The notes under the pieces: model-generated | The model's input: the letters and a program-made list of their open reading frames with translations, nothing else | What the model was told of the DNA's origin: nothing | The model's database searches: none | NCBI GenBank assembly: GCA_033439265.1 | Contig: JAVTVX010000035.1 | Coordinates: forward strand, 16,022,001-16,086,000 | Length of the DNA: 64,000 bases | Origin: Dillenia suffruticosa | Lineage: Eukaryota; Streptophyta; Magnoliopsida; Dilleniales; Dilleniaceae | Direction: 5' to 3' | Translations under genes and position numbers: made by a program | Shown: piece by piece, positions 25,379 through 36,596 of the stretch | Layout of the letters: each line of letters starts with the position of its first letter | How positions within the stretch are numbered: the stretch's first letter is position 1

Positions 25379-26061
25379 TGATATATAATGATACAAATAT
25401 CTCTCACTCCTTGTGCTTGTTGAATAAATTTGTTTATTTATTGGTTTTGCCTAGTCCACTATCCCAAAAACAAAAGAAACCAACAAAGAACAAAAATACA
25501 AAACTTAGCTTAGCTTAGCTAACTGGGATAGCCGATTGAATATGTTGTAAAATATATATAAGGGGTTTATGTCAAAGTGGTTGAGGGAAGTATGAGATCA
25601 GAACGAAGGCCAAATCAACTAGTTTGTTGCAGGATTATACGTCTATTTATGTCGCCATACTCGCCTAATCCCAAAAATGCAGGCGGATAGAATGCTCTGC
25701 CCATCTCTTGTAGGAGGAGTTGGAGTGTTTACCAGAAACATAGGTTTCCACAGAGCCATAAGAGTAAGACCGTATAGGAGCTAAAGCCTGCCCAATGGTG
25801 GAAAGGGCAAGGAAGTTGGTAACTGTGTACAAGGATGGTGTGCTCAATCAAATACAATGATGAGCTCGAAAGTCCTAATTCTTTACCAACGGGAGTGTTT
25901 AGCAACATGATGTCAACTCATCACATCCCGAGATGAAATTTAACACTAGTTCTTTCAATCCACATAATAAAGTAGTCATCTACATGCCAATTTGGCTACA
26001 ACTACAATGCAAGAATTGAAAATACATTCACCAGTGACTATGCAATAGGTAAGGTTTGGCG
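25379..26061. other. 3' flank of the MATE gene
   Basis: No supported gene. It contains a short agctt-type run near 25505 (aaacttagcttagcttagct). The roughly 60-residue minus-strand frame at 25847-25665 has no recognisable motif. The proximal 100-200 bp below 26061 should hold the MATE 3' UTR. Confidence 0.4.
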
Positions 26062-26657
26062 TCAGACATCCTGGGAGTTGGACTCAGAATCCTCAGATTC
26101 AGGTACAGACCATTTCTTAACACGTTTGCGAGCAAGCAATACCTGAGAACACCACGTATATAATTTGGTAAGATAACTTTTTGATAAATTTGCACAAACT
26201 TTTCAATAAATAGCAACTCCATAAACATCAGCATGTATACCTGCTCATCCCAGTCAGTTCTATAGGTGATTACCATGAGGGTAACAGTCTGGACAAAAGT
26301 TCCTAGCAACATTCCAATCCAGACTCCCTGTGACAAAACAAGTTGTACAAGGTTAGCTTGGATAAAATTTTAAGGCTTCAAAAATGGCTTGCAACTTATG
26401 CAAACATGTGCAAATTTACTTCATGGTCAACATTTGGAGTAAGGAATTTTATGGGAGTCCACTTCCTTGTGTAGTCTATATCAAATTAGTTATACCAGAC
26501 CAGTTTCATCTTAGTTTACCTCTTCTTAATTAGTCATAGAAATTGTATAAATATATAATAGATATCATCTGTCTGGATAGCATAGTCTACTAGTACTTGA
26601 TTTCCGCTTCACAACATTCTACCACTTGGTTCAGAAAAGTTTAGTTTAAAAGAATGC

Positions 26658-26715
<58 letters not shown>

Positions 26716-29061
26716 TAACTTGCAAATTGATGACATAACCAAGCACTGCACCTATAGGAATTCCCAGAAGATAATAGCAGGCTACATTAACATACACGAC
26801 AATGGTTTGCCAGCCAGCACCAACAGAAACTCCTATCAAAAGTAAACAAGATATTATAAAAATTAAAACCCTTTTAACAGTAAAAACCTCTCTCTCTCTC
26901 AAGTCTTATACTTTCTATCAATAAAACTTACCAGTAAGCACGGGTTGAACAGTGTTCAAGAGTATAGAGCAAGCCAATAGAGGCGATAGACCCGCAACTG
27001 CCATAGCTACCTCCTGCTTTTCCGTGAACACATATGCAACATGGCCACGGATGAACAAGAAGAAGAGAAAAAGTGCAAAACCGATGGCAAAAGAGGTGAG
27101 TGCTGCAGTCACAATAGAGAACTTTGCAGCTTTGGAACTCCCTCTTCCAAGTTCATTTGAGACTCGCACCCTAAGAGAAGAGAAGGGTGTGCAATTGTGT
27201 TTTCGTTTAACAAGAATAAATTCAATTATATTAGACATATATAATGTGAGTCCAAGAGGATAATATCAATTACCCCGCTGCAGCCATGAAACCAAGTGAT
27301 ATCATCATTTCCCATCCATTGATGTTAATGCTGTCAACACAAATCATTACAAAAAAGGGTACTCTCATACATATGGATATTGAAACAAACAATAGGAAAA
27401 GGGAAAATTGTAGGAAATATTACCAAATGGAAAGAGCATCAATAGCCACCTCGCTATTTTTCATGTTCCCTGTCAGAAGAATCAACACCGTGTTGTACCA
27501 GACCTCGATACTGCATGATCAACATTGAGACAACCAGAAGATCCTTTATAAAGTTAATCCGGGCTCTTAGCATTAGAATAACAGACACGATGTTGTTAGT
27601 TGTTTTACAATAATTGAAAACAGATGATGTTGGGAAGAAAGACATGCCAGATCATGACCCCAGAAGACAAAGATAGCTTGATGACAGGCCAAAGGTCTTT
27701 GAAAGCCAAGGGTGAGAAACCCTTCCATGTTTCACTGCACCATCCACATGTAATGTATATAAGTTGGCCTGCATTAGGAATCCAGTATGCCAAAATTGTT
27801 GATGTCATTGCACCAGCAAGTCTGAACTTGTACTTCACTGTCAGCAACCACGAGAAGAAAATGTGGATCGAAAGAGAAAATGCTGCCAAGAATCCAATGA
27901 TCCTGTTCTTGCTCTGTGACTGTAAAAACATTTGGGTGGTGAATGATATGATGTAGGAAAACATTATAGGGATGAACCACAAACTAACAGTTCCTGATAT
28001 CTCAGCAATCTCCAGGTTCTGTCCTAAAGCTTTTAAAAGAGGAGTGGTGAAGACAAAGAGCGGAAGAAGAAAAATCGAACAAATGAACAAAACTATCCAT
28101 GATCTTTGAAGATATACTCCAAGCATGTGATGTTGTTTTGCCCCATAAGCTTGTCCACATAGTGTTTCCAGTGCACTAGCCATCCCAACCTGCTCATGGT
28201 AAAAAAAATTATAAACTCTAGCTTAATTAAGCTCTTAAATATGGATGGAGTGATAACAATGCAATGAAAGATGCAGATATGTTTTTCATGTTTATTGTCA
28301 TACTTTGACAGGAGACTCACTCTATTTGCTTACTTCCAATGTGAGAATCAAGTTCTATGCCGCATTTGGGGAAATATCAGATTGATTGTCTGTATGAAAT
28401 CATAAATATTTATCTCTTTCAAATAGTTTATATTGAGGCACTGACACATAATGTTCGACACTACACTGTACAGATATAGTGACACTGAATTTATAAAAAT
28501 TTGACACTATCAGAAGTTTTGAAAATTTGTATGTGCTGGCGTAACAAAGGATCAATTTTTCAGCCCAATTTTTTCCACAGATGTATACTTTTCTCCACAA
28601 TCAATTAAGTATCCACTATAATCCACAAATTGCATTATCTCAACTCAAATATTTTCTATATGAGAGATTAATCCCTTTCTCACAGAGCGTCTTCTTGACA
28701 AGTGAGAACCATCAAAGAAACATAGCATAGCAGAGGAGGTATAATGTGGGGGAAGAACAAGCACAAAAATTAGAATTAAAAAATAAAATAAAATTACCAG
28801 TATGCCATTTGCAAATCTGAGGATAACAGTGACAACAAGAGCATAGGCAGCAAGTTCTTTAGCACCAATATGCCCAACAAATGCTTGGCTGATTACGTTT
28901 AAACCGAACATGGAAAATCTAGTGAATATGGCTGGACCAGCTACTACCCACAGCTTCTTGGTCTCACTCCAGATCTTATCCACCAGTCTCTCTTCACAAA
29001 CGGCAGCCTCCTCTTTTGCTCCCACATTTGACAATAGCTTCTCATTCAGTGATTCCGCCAT
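26062..29061 (-). CDS. MATE / DETOXIFICATION family transporter, 8 exons, 491 aa, intact
   Basis: A multidrug and toxic compound extrusion carrier: a 12-helix membrane protein that exports organic cations, flavonoids or alkaloids in exchange for protons. Substrate and membrane (plasma or vacuolar) cannot be told. Exons that keep one open frame: 29061-28798, 28189-27648, 27510-27424, 27330-27274, 27170-26932, 26832-26714, 26327-26241, 26142-26062 (stop TGA). They sum to 1476 nt, a usual DTX length. Landmarks: MAESLNEKLL start; VGPAIF-like first helix (VVAGPAIFTRFSMFGLNVIS); GMASALETLCGQAYGAK at about residues 90-106; VRVSNELGRGSSKAAKF at about 318-334, opening the second half; VQPVLTGVSVGAGWQ; and a Ser/Glu-rich tail SVPESEDSESNSQDV. 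All introns are GT-AG except intron 2 (27647-27511), which is GC-AG. Intron 1 is 608 bp; the others are 93-386 bp. The symbol is left empty because the DTX paralogue number cannot be settled by eye. Confidence 0.94.
26661..26708. repeat. (GA)24 microsatellite at a MATE splice donor
   Basis: On the gene strand the run is (CT)n starting 5 bases into intron 6 (exon 6 ends at 26714, donor GTAAGC). It is a pyrimidine-rich stretch beside a 5' splice site. It also creates a false Leu-Ser reading frame. Confidence 0.9.
27511..27647 (-). other. GC-AG intron (intron 2 of the MATE gene)
   Basis: The open frame and family alignment require joining codon parts TG (27649-27648) and T (27510), giving SGVMICIEVWYNTVLILLTG, the conserved MATE text at this place. 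That puts the donor at CTG|GCATGT, a GC dinucleotide, and the acceptor at ATGCAG|T. The nearest GT on the minus strand (CAT|GTCTTT) would break the frame. GC-AG is the best-known minor class of U2 introns. Confidence 0.85.
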
Positions 29062-29789
29062 TTATATGCCAAAACAAACTCTCTACTTCAGCTGTCAAGA
29101 AATGCAATAAGGATGAAATCAAAAATCAATGTGCTGCTAAAGTAGTTTACAACAGATGCATGCTAACTTTTATGAAATATGGAAGAATTTTCATCTCAAG
29201 GTTTCTGGCTTAAGATTACTTCAAGTGAATGATTCAATTATAAATATATTAAAATAGAAAAGAAAAGAAACGACCTCAACATGTATACCACCACTAAACC
29301 AGATTGAGAATGAAAAGTCTTACATGGTAAACTTCTCTGGCAATGAAGAAAGCCCAAAGGAAGGAACTATGCTATTTGCTAGCGATATAAACTGAACAAG
29401 GAAAAAGCTTTTATTCACCCAAGTATGGCAGACAATTTTCCAACAAGAGCAAGTTGTAGAAATTAGCAGTCACATGAAGCACGAATCTTTTAGCAGAAAA
29501 TGACTAGCGGCTACTCACATTATAGAATCACTTGTCACAATGATCTGTCTCTTCCCCCCTTTCGTTATATCCTATATACCATTGGTCTGGTGGAGAGAGA
29601 GAAAGAGAGAGAGAGGCTTTGTGAAGGTAGGAAGGTAGGATAGAAATTGGGACATGTAGAATCTTGGGTTTTGGGAGAAGAATAGCATATTATTCGAATC
29701 ACGAGTTATTTCGGTCTTCAACTTTTCCCTTGTAATGATGCACTTAAAGTGAGAGCTAAATTCAATAATGAATTCACGTATCGACAATG
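29062..29789. promoter_or_regulatory. Upstream region of the MATE gene
   Basis: This stretch should hold the 5' UTR and promoter of the minus-strand MATE gene. A (GA)n stretch lies at 29590-29614. I could not pick a TATA box with confidence, and no transcript evidence is available. Confidence 0.35.
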
Positions 29790-29822
29790 CCCCCCCCCCG
29801 GGCGCCCGGGGAGGGGGGGGGG
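29790..29822. repeat. GC-only perfect-looking palindrome
   Basis: A C run (10 bases), then GGGCGCCCGGGG, A, and a run of 10 G followed by C: a 33-base inverted repeat centred on gggcgccc, in AT-rich surroundings. No element ends are visible around it. It may be an assembly or sequencing artefact or a true hairpin. Confidence 0.7.
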
Positions 29823-29904
29823 CACATCCCCACCCACCCCTTCCATTCCATTTAAAATACCAAAAACAAGCAGTTTATGGCAAATTTGCTTGTGATACCT
29901 GCGC

Positions 29905-30462
29905 TTCATAACTTTCCTTTCTCCATTTAATGAATTGACCTTTACGTGACCAAATGCAACTTGACCTCTACCAAAGTATCCAATCGTGAAACAGTATTTT
30001 TTATTATCCCCAGACAACATATTTGAAAATTCTACTGTCATCTTCTCAATGCCTTTTAATAATTAAGATTCATAAATGAAATTTTTGTGATTCCAAGTTT
30101 TCATGTATTATATGATCCTAAAATAAAACCATATTTCCATCAAAGTAGAAGTATTTTACCCCAAAAGATTTTTTTTTTCTGGTGATCAAGGGGATCCAAA
30201 CTGCAGTTCGCGAATCAAGTCTTGTAAGCTTGCAATCACAACAGAATTGCTTCGCCAAGTTCATCGGCTAAGCTCTCCAACACTTAAAATAAGTGATTAC
30301 TTGCTCAGCCAAAAAAAAAATGACAAAAGTTTGTGATTCTTGAGAGGAAGATCCCAACGTAAAATTACCATATAGAAATGCAGGCACCTCATCGTCTTTT
30401 GGGATGAGGTGAGCAACTTCAAATGCATTAGGACCAAAACGACCAGTGTGATCAGACTCCAT
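29905..30462 (-). other. Two unassigned exon-like frames between MATE and GrpE
   Basis: On the minus strand, 30462-30268 opens MESDHTGRFGPNAFEVAHLI and has a possible donor (TATG|GTAATT near 30370). The block 30041-29905 reads MTVEFSNMLSGDNKKYCFTI, then FGRGQVAFGHVKVNS, with a possible donor CGCAG|GTATC near 29905. The residue composition is protein-like (few stops, mixed residues), but I recognise neither. They could be parts of a small gene, of a pseudogene, or chance. No linking splice pair is proven. Confidence 0.25.
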
Positions 30463-30699
30463 TGTCAGCAGACAAATTAGATGTGAATAATTGTGAAAAC
30501 CTAAAAAAGACTCGCAACAAACAAATACTTTATAACGTAAGACTCATTTCACAACTTTGAAGCAATTAAAAATGAAAACAAGTTGGACAACGAAATTCTT
30601 TTGTGAACAATCAAATTCCTCCTAAGCCTTTGGTCCTATTGCTAATATAGGATTTCAAAACTGGAATTTTCTTATACAAGATTGCTAAATAGAGGGTCT

Positions 30700-33600
30700 T
30701 TAAGCAGACCCCAATTCTGGGTTGCCATCTTCACCGGACTTGACGGTAATTTCTGCTTCCCCTGATGGAGGTGCATCCCTAGTTGGGTCTGGCTTTGCTG
30801 GTCCTGGACCAGCGGACACTTTCACCATTGAAGGCCGTAACAATCTGTCACCAAGCTTGAACCCTTTGCGAAATTCCTCAATAATAATTCCTTCCTCATA
30901 TACCTCAGAATTCTCACGCATGATTGCTTCATGCAGCTTAATCAACAAACAGAAAAAAGTAAAAAAATTGTCCAAAAAAAAGAAAAAAAACCATAGGCAT
31001 CTTTTCGGTTCTAAAAGCTTTTTTTTGGGGGGGGGTGGAGGTGATTGTGGTTTTTTGTTGTAACTAGCATGACAGATAATCAGATGACACATTATTGTAC
31101 AAATGTTCCCTTAAAAAGTAATCTGTCTATTTTCTACTAATAAAACTAACCAAGTCGACTTGAATCAATCAAGACTTTTTTGACTTAGAAACGTATCCAG
31201 GCCTTCATAAAACCTGAATAAACTTGTTTGAGTACTCGAAAAATATCATCAAGCACTTGACAGAAATTCAAGCCGACCTGGCTCCTAACCTGCATTAAGT
31301 CAAAAAAGTCATTATTTATATCCCAAAAGGATTACAAAAAAAAAGTTCATCAACCATCAGCTTTTGTTTTGCAAGAATAAAGGTGCAGTGCATGCTTCTT
31401 CAGATGGGACGATGGTCTATCATCAATTCAGGGTCTAACCAAACGTGATTTTTTATTTTTCTTTCTTTTCCATCCCTTTCCCATCACACATTTTATTGTC
31501 AAACGTGGTTTTTAATTTTACTTCCCTTTCACTCCCTTTCCCATCCTCTCCCTTCCTTTCCTTTACCGCCTTTTTCCATGAGGCTGCCAAACACACTGTT
31601 AACCCTAATCAAAGAATCAATTGATCCTAAAAACTTGTGATTATATATTTTACCAAAAGTATTCAAGGTCAAAAAAGTAAAAATATATGAGGTACCTGTA
31701 ATTTGCTTCCCCAAAATCATATTATCAAGCTCCATATATGACCCTAACAAAATTACAAAATTTAGTTGCAAATACCATTTTCAAACCTCCATGGGTACTT
31801 GTAGTTGATTTAATTTAGGGAAAATATTACTTGGGTCTATTATCACCCCCCCCCCCCAATTTAGTTTAGGTATTTAAATGTCACAAACGGTAATAATATG
31901 GCAAAAATAAAAAGGAACAGTGAAAAAAGAATCAATTTCCAGAAATCCATCACCACTTTGTTCATTTTCTCTCCGAACCATCACTATGAGATCCATTATC
32001 ATTTTTTTTTTGTGACATTAATCCCATTAACTAAACTTACAACTATATGCTCTAAAATCTTGGAGAACGGTGTTTCATTATTCTTATACCTTAGAATTTC
32101 TCCTCATGTGTGCCCATGACAACTCATAAGAGGACCATGGGACTTGAACTCTAAAATCATCTGAAAGTCATCTCCTCCAAAATTTTAATCATATGGCATA
32201 AAGTGTTTAACTGTCATTTTTATATGTTAGAGAACCTTAAGAGTGGTATTTGACAAATGAGCAAACAACAAATGCTCCCCCCCCCCCAAAAAAAAATAAA
32301 AATAAAAATAAATAAAAAAGAACAAAAACGTAAACAAAACAAATAAATAATCAAGGAAGCTTCAGTGATAATTTTGTAAAACCTTTAGGTCAAATGAAGA
32401 GAAACTCACCAATGGATCAAAGGGATTTCTGACAGTCTCAACAGGAATAACACCAAGCGAACCTAAAATCTCCACAAATTGCTTGTTTATGCTCTGGTAA
32501 CTGTTGTTGATCTTCTCCTCTCCCTCAGTCTCCACCTTGATCTGGGCTTTGGCTCTCTCAAAGTTGTCTAGTACCAGCAAGAGATTCTCCACAACTTCTC
32601 CTTGTGCATTTGTCACAAGAGAGAGTCTTTCCCTCTCTGTCCTCTTCCTAAAGTTATCAAAGTCTGCACTAATTCTAAGAACTCGATCCTTCTCAGATGA
32701 TAGCTCTTCAGACAAGGCAATTACTTTTCCTTTGAGTTCAATTTTTTCATCCTCAAAGGACTTGACAAATGCCTCTATATCAGTAATCTTGGACTCATCA
32801 TTGCCAGCTAAAGCTTCTTTATATGACTCCAGTGAGGCTACAAGGGCCGACAATGTTACTTCTTCCATGTCACTAATGTCTTCACTTGCACCATCTTCTT
32901 CATTAAATTTGTCATCTAAATATTCCTGTCAAATACTCCATCAATAACCAAAAAGAAAGGAATGAAAACAAAAAGGGGGGAAAAAAGGCAGCAGAAAAGA
33001 ATGCTGTCGCAGCTTAAAGCAGCAACTTTATAACTTGACAATTCAAAGTATGATGTTTTATAAAACAAAAATGTAGTTTGGTGAGCCTTTCCAAGTTATT
33101 AGTCCAATATCCAAATAAACAGCCTCATTTTTTTTCTACAAGTAATTTACTTCCTACAAATACCAAGTCTCTGTTTCCACTTCTGCAAAAATATAATCAA
33201 TCAAAATCAGTGACCACAACTCCAAAATAACATTAAGTTGTTTATTTAACTATTAGTCAATATGCACGTTTTGTACAATAAAATTTGTAAAGAACTCACA
33301 CAGGACATATCACTGTAATAAATAATTAACATGCCATGATATGCTTCGCCGCAATCACTGAAAAGACCTAATAATTAGGTATCTTTTCTGCACAAAATGA
33401 CTCGAGAACAATCTAATAATTTTATGGAGATAGTGTCAAATTTGTGTTTTGGGATTCTCCTTGTTGTCTGGGGTTGAAACTAAATGTGGATGCTAGCTCT
33501 TTGGAAATCCAAGGAAGGCTCGATTTGGTGGTTTGATCAGGGACCCTTCCAGTATTTGGAAAGCGGACTTTTCTGTTTTTTTACAGATTGAGTGAGCATG

Positions 33601-35162
33601 AAAATGATGGCCACTCGTTTTAGTCTCCAATTTGCTTGGGAAAGGGGTGTCCGACCATGATTGGAATGTGGATCTGTCTCATGTCCTAAGAGAAGCAAAT
33701 CAATGCACAGACTTCATGACCAAGCTTGAGGCTCAGCAGCACGATGCTATGGTTATCTGGGATGAACCGCGTCAGGTTGGATAGTGCTTTGTTAGCAGAT
33801 AAAATGCACATTGATTTCTGTAGACGTTAGGCCTAAGGCAGTCCTCTGCTGTTACATTTTTTCATTCAACCCTTGTCTATGCTTCCCAGTCATACAATGC
33901 AACTCATCTATAAGAAATCTAATCTTGAATATAACTTGTTTAATCCATTACAAATGCGAATAGATAGAGACTTAGAATCAAACATTAGTGAAAGCTTACG
34001 GTAGTTCGTAATCTTCTTTCACATCTTCACTGATTATAACACAATTGTACATTAGACTAAATTAATGTAACCGAAACACCTTTTTTTTTTAAGTTACCAC
34101 TTTAGGAGTATATCATAAGCTTTTTTCTAGATCCTGTCAAAGAAATAATAATAATGTTTTTTTCATTTCTAATTGTAAGGAGTCCCGTGGACCTAGAACT
34201 ATAACTATACAATAGGGGTAACCCTCCCCGTTATAATAGTAATGTTTTTGTAGATCAATAAAAAACCCATAACCTTTGTTTTTATTTCTACACATTTTCA
34301 CTACGTGCAAGAACAAAATATTGAACTATAATGGTCGTACATTGCCATATAGAGCCTCCCTCCCCAATAGTGCAACAACCATTATGGTGGGAGAAGAAGA
34401 GACCATTATCAGGTAGTTTAAAAATCTACCCGGTTACAATCAGGGCGTGTTAATTTGTTCAATTAATATCTAGAAGAAGTGGAAATGATGTGGACGCTAT
34501 GAAGCACACAAACACATGAACAAAAGTGCAGTATTTTCTAAAAGTATCTTGATAACATAGTATGGAGTTTTTTCCTCCCTCAATTAACAACTAAATTGGG
34601 TAAACTTAAACATGAAATCATTGTATTCAAACCTGAAATCATTGTGTTCGTTATGCCTCAATGCTACCACTACATTCAATTATAGTATACATCAAAAACC
34701 AACATTAAGCAACAAATACTAACAAGGATATTACATAGGCATAACAGGAATTTCTTCTTTAAATTGGCACACAGATATAAACACCAAACACTAATCATTC
34801 GAAACTAAGCCTCAAACCTAAATAGGGCTGAAAATTAATCAATTTTTTCAAGTACATATATATGATCACAATATTTGAGCCAAAACGAAGAATTGGGAAA
34901 ATAGAGAGGCGGTTACCTCAATTTGGGTGGCTTGTGCCTCATCTGCCTCAGAGGTCTCTCGATGGACAGCTAAAGGCTGCGAAAACCGTCGAAGCAATGG
35001 AGCCGAGGGAGAGGAAGAAAAGAGAGAGAAACATCTAATGGTTATGGGGAATTTGGGGAAGGAGACGGAAGATATGATGAATTTGGAGGGTTTTGACGAA
35101 ATGGAGGTTGTCAGTCTCGGCCTAAACCCTGCTCCTGCTGGGCTTCTCGCCACTATGGCCAT
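30700..35162 (-). CDS. Chloroplast GrpE co-chaperone (nucleotide exchange factor for plastid Hsp70), 3 exons, 332 aa
   Basis: GrpE releases ADP from DnaK/Hsp70 and so resets its substrate cycle; the plastid form (CGE type) works with stromal Hsp70 in protein import and folding. Exons: 35162-34917, 32925-32410, 30936-30700 (stop TAA). All introns are GT-AG and phase 0, and the total is 332 codons plus stop. Residues 1-80 are Ser/Arg-rich with few acids until the end (MAIVARSPAGAGFRPRLTTS), a typical chloroplast transit peptide. About 102-170 is a long helical, Glu/Lys-rich stretch for the dimer coiled coil. ISADFDNFRKRTERER (about 167-182) is the GrpE central motif. NPFDPLLHEAIMREN spans the second splice junction. 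GIIIEEFRKGFKLGDRLLRP is followed by VKVSAGP, the GrpE signature region. The tail PAKPDPTRDAPPSGEAEITV is low complexity, as in plant plastid forms. The start ATG lies just after a (CT)n 5' leader (35166-35180). No breaks are seen. Confidence 0.95.
30937..32409 (-). other. GrpE intron 2 (1473 bp)
   Basis: No coding sequence. It contains homopolymer tracts (C runs near 31846 and 32277, A runs near 32290, G run near 31028) and a T/C-rich near-duplicate around 31440 and 31500 (aaacgtg-tttttattttt), perhaps a small MITE remnant. Confidence 0.7.
32926..34916 (-). other. GrpE intron 1 (1991 bp)
   Basis: Long AT-rich intron separating the transit-peptide exon from the body of GrpE. It carries a LINE RNase H fragment on the opposite strand (33460-33790). 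The rest shows no genes or clear repeats. Confidence 0.75.
33460..33790 (+). mobile_element. LINE (L1-type) RNase H-domain fragment inside GrpE intron 1
   Basis: Plus-strand frames read KLNVDASSL, then (after a frame change near 33510) ARFGGLIRDPSSIWKADFS, then, after a stop-containing stretch, SDHDWNVDLSHVLREANQC and FMTKLEAQQHDAMVIWDEP. These match the order of the RNase H domain that ends ORF2 of plant LINEs (VNVDGS, GGLIRD, LREGNQCADxxA). It is a 5'-truncated, decayed fragment inserted antisense to GrpE. The poly-A tail was not located. Confidence 0.75.
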
Positions 35163-35600
35163 TGAGAGAGAGAGAGAGAAGACAAATTAGTCTGTACGAT
35201 TTTTCCTTGGGAATGAACAGCACAGAAGAGAGTGAAGGCGCGAGTAAACAGAAGCGATAGCAGCGGTGGAAGTGAAGATGAATATAAATAGGTGGCTACA
35301 GATCCAGCCTGGTTTGGATTTTCTAGCAGCGTCAATTGTTGGGACAGGCGTCCTTAAGACATATACGGATATAACATCATTTTTTTTAAAAAACAATATA
35401 AATCAAAAAAATATTTTAAATATGACTCATTCGTATCGAGTTTTAAAAACTCGACATGATTTAAATTATATCCAGATCTTGGGTCCTTCGAGGGTTTGGG
35501 AGGGAGAGAACACGACCGGATGGCTCACTTGCCATTGATGTGAGGCCGTGCTACGCCATTGGAAGCACGATCACAATGATGAGCGAGTGTTTCCTTTTCT
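35163..35600. promoter_or_regulatory. Upstream region of the GrpE gene
   Basis: Holds the 5' leader with a short (GA)n run (35162-35180) and the presumed promoter of the minus-strand gene. No TATA box could be assigned with confidence. The plus-strand frames here have no recognisable product. Confidence 0.4.
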
Positions 35601-35609
35601 AAAGCAGTC

Positions 35610-36596
35610 AGGATTTTTGGGTATATCTCGATTGTGGTTTATTCAATTAGATTGACATTTCATTACGATTCTAGTGGAGCGATGGAGACAGAAAACGCAC
35701 ACGTTTCATCTCTCGCACAGTAAGCTCACTATCACCCTTCAAGATATAGAAATACTTGTAAATTTACCTGTAAATGGGATCCCATAGTAGATAGGACGAT
35801 AGGAGTGTCACGGGGTGATATATGTAAAAAATTACTAGGTGTTAGACCTCTACGATCTATGTTTAGGAGTTACATGTTGAGTATGCCGTGGTTGTCAGAG
35901 ATTTTTGCTGATTTACCCAATGGAGTAGATGATGTACATATTATATGGACGTATATTTTACTGTTGATAAAGAGTATACTATTTTATGATAAGACAACAT
36001 ATTTTGTATATTTACAGTATTTATTATTATTAAAGAATTTAGAGATTTTGGGAGTCTATAGTTGGGGGTATACGTACTTGGTATATTTGTACAGATAATT
36101 TTGTATTACCACACAAGCAGAATCACGTGAGATTGGTGGACCACTAGTGTTATTACAGATTAGGGGGTGAGAGAGATTTCCTTACATGGCTCCGATTAAA
36201 CGATCTTTGCCCGTTGAGGAAGATGGTCCACTCACTTTGTGGTGAAAGGTGAAATTTGATGTTACTACATTTCCTACATAAGTGGTGTCAGTATATAGGA
36301 AGACACTTGATAAGCAGACGATCAATCAGGTTGTTTGGGTCACGTACACTAAGGAGTTACTATCATCTCTCCCCGATTACTGTCACGAGGAGAGGGATAT
36401 TAGGCACACACGGGTCCCATTGATCTATTGTAGTATAGTGGAGTGGTACTTCTCTAATAAAGTGATCCGACAGTATAGAGCATTTCAGTCTATTTTTATT
36501 CATTATAACACTCAGAATCGACTCCACAATACAAGCATGAGAGATGTACTAGAGGTCAATTGGTCAACAGAGTATATAGTTTACGTAGATATTTAA
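35610..36596 (+). pseudogene. Plant mobile domain (PMD, MAIN-like) fossil
   Basis: The plus strand reads LVERWRQKTHTFHLSHSKLT and then ITLQDIEILVNLPVNG at 35665-35780, the conserved core of the aminotransferase-like plant mobile domain. Later comes LLSSLPDYCHEERDIRHTRV, with LIYCSIVEWYF and a VNWSTEYIVYVDI end (36355-36595), the C-terminal part of the same family. PMDs occur in host MAIN/MAIL genes and inside MULE and Ty3/gypsy elements, so the origin is open. The copy is broken several times and no element ends are seen. Confidence 0.75.

Noticed and set aside
26609-26902. 97-residue minus-strand frame with Leu-Ser repeats
   Set aside because: It is MATE exon 6 read through both its splice sites into the (CT)n run and the preceding intron.
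32504-32947. 147-residue plus-strand Ser-rich frame
   Set aside because: Antisense shadow of GrpE exon 2, which has splice sites and clear family motifs on the other strand.
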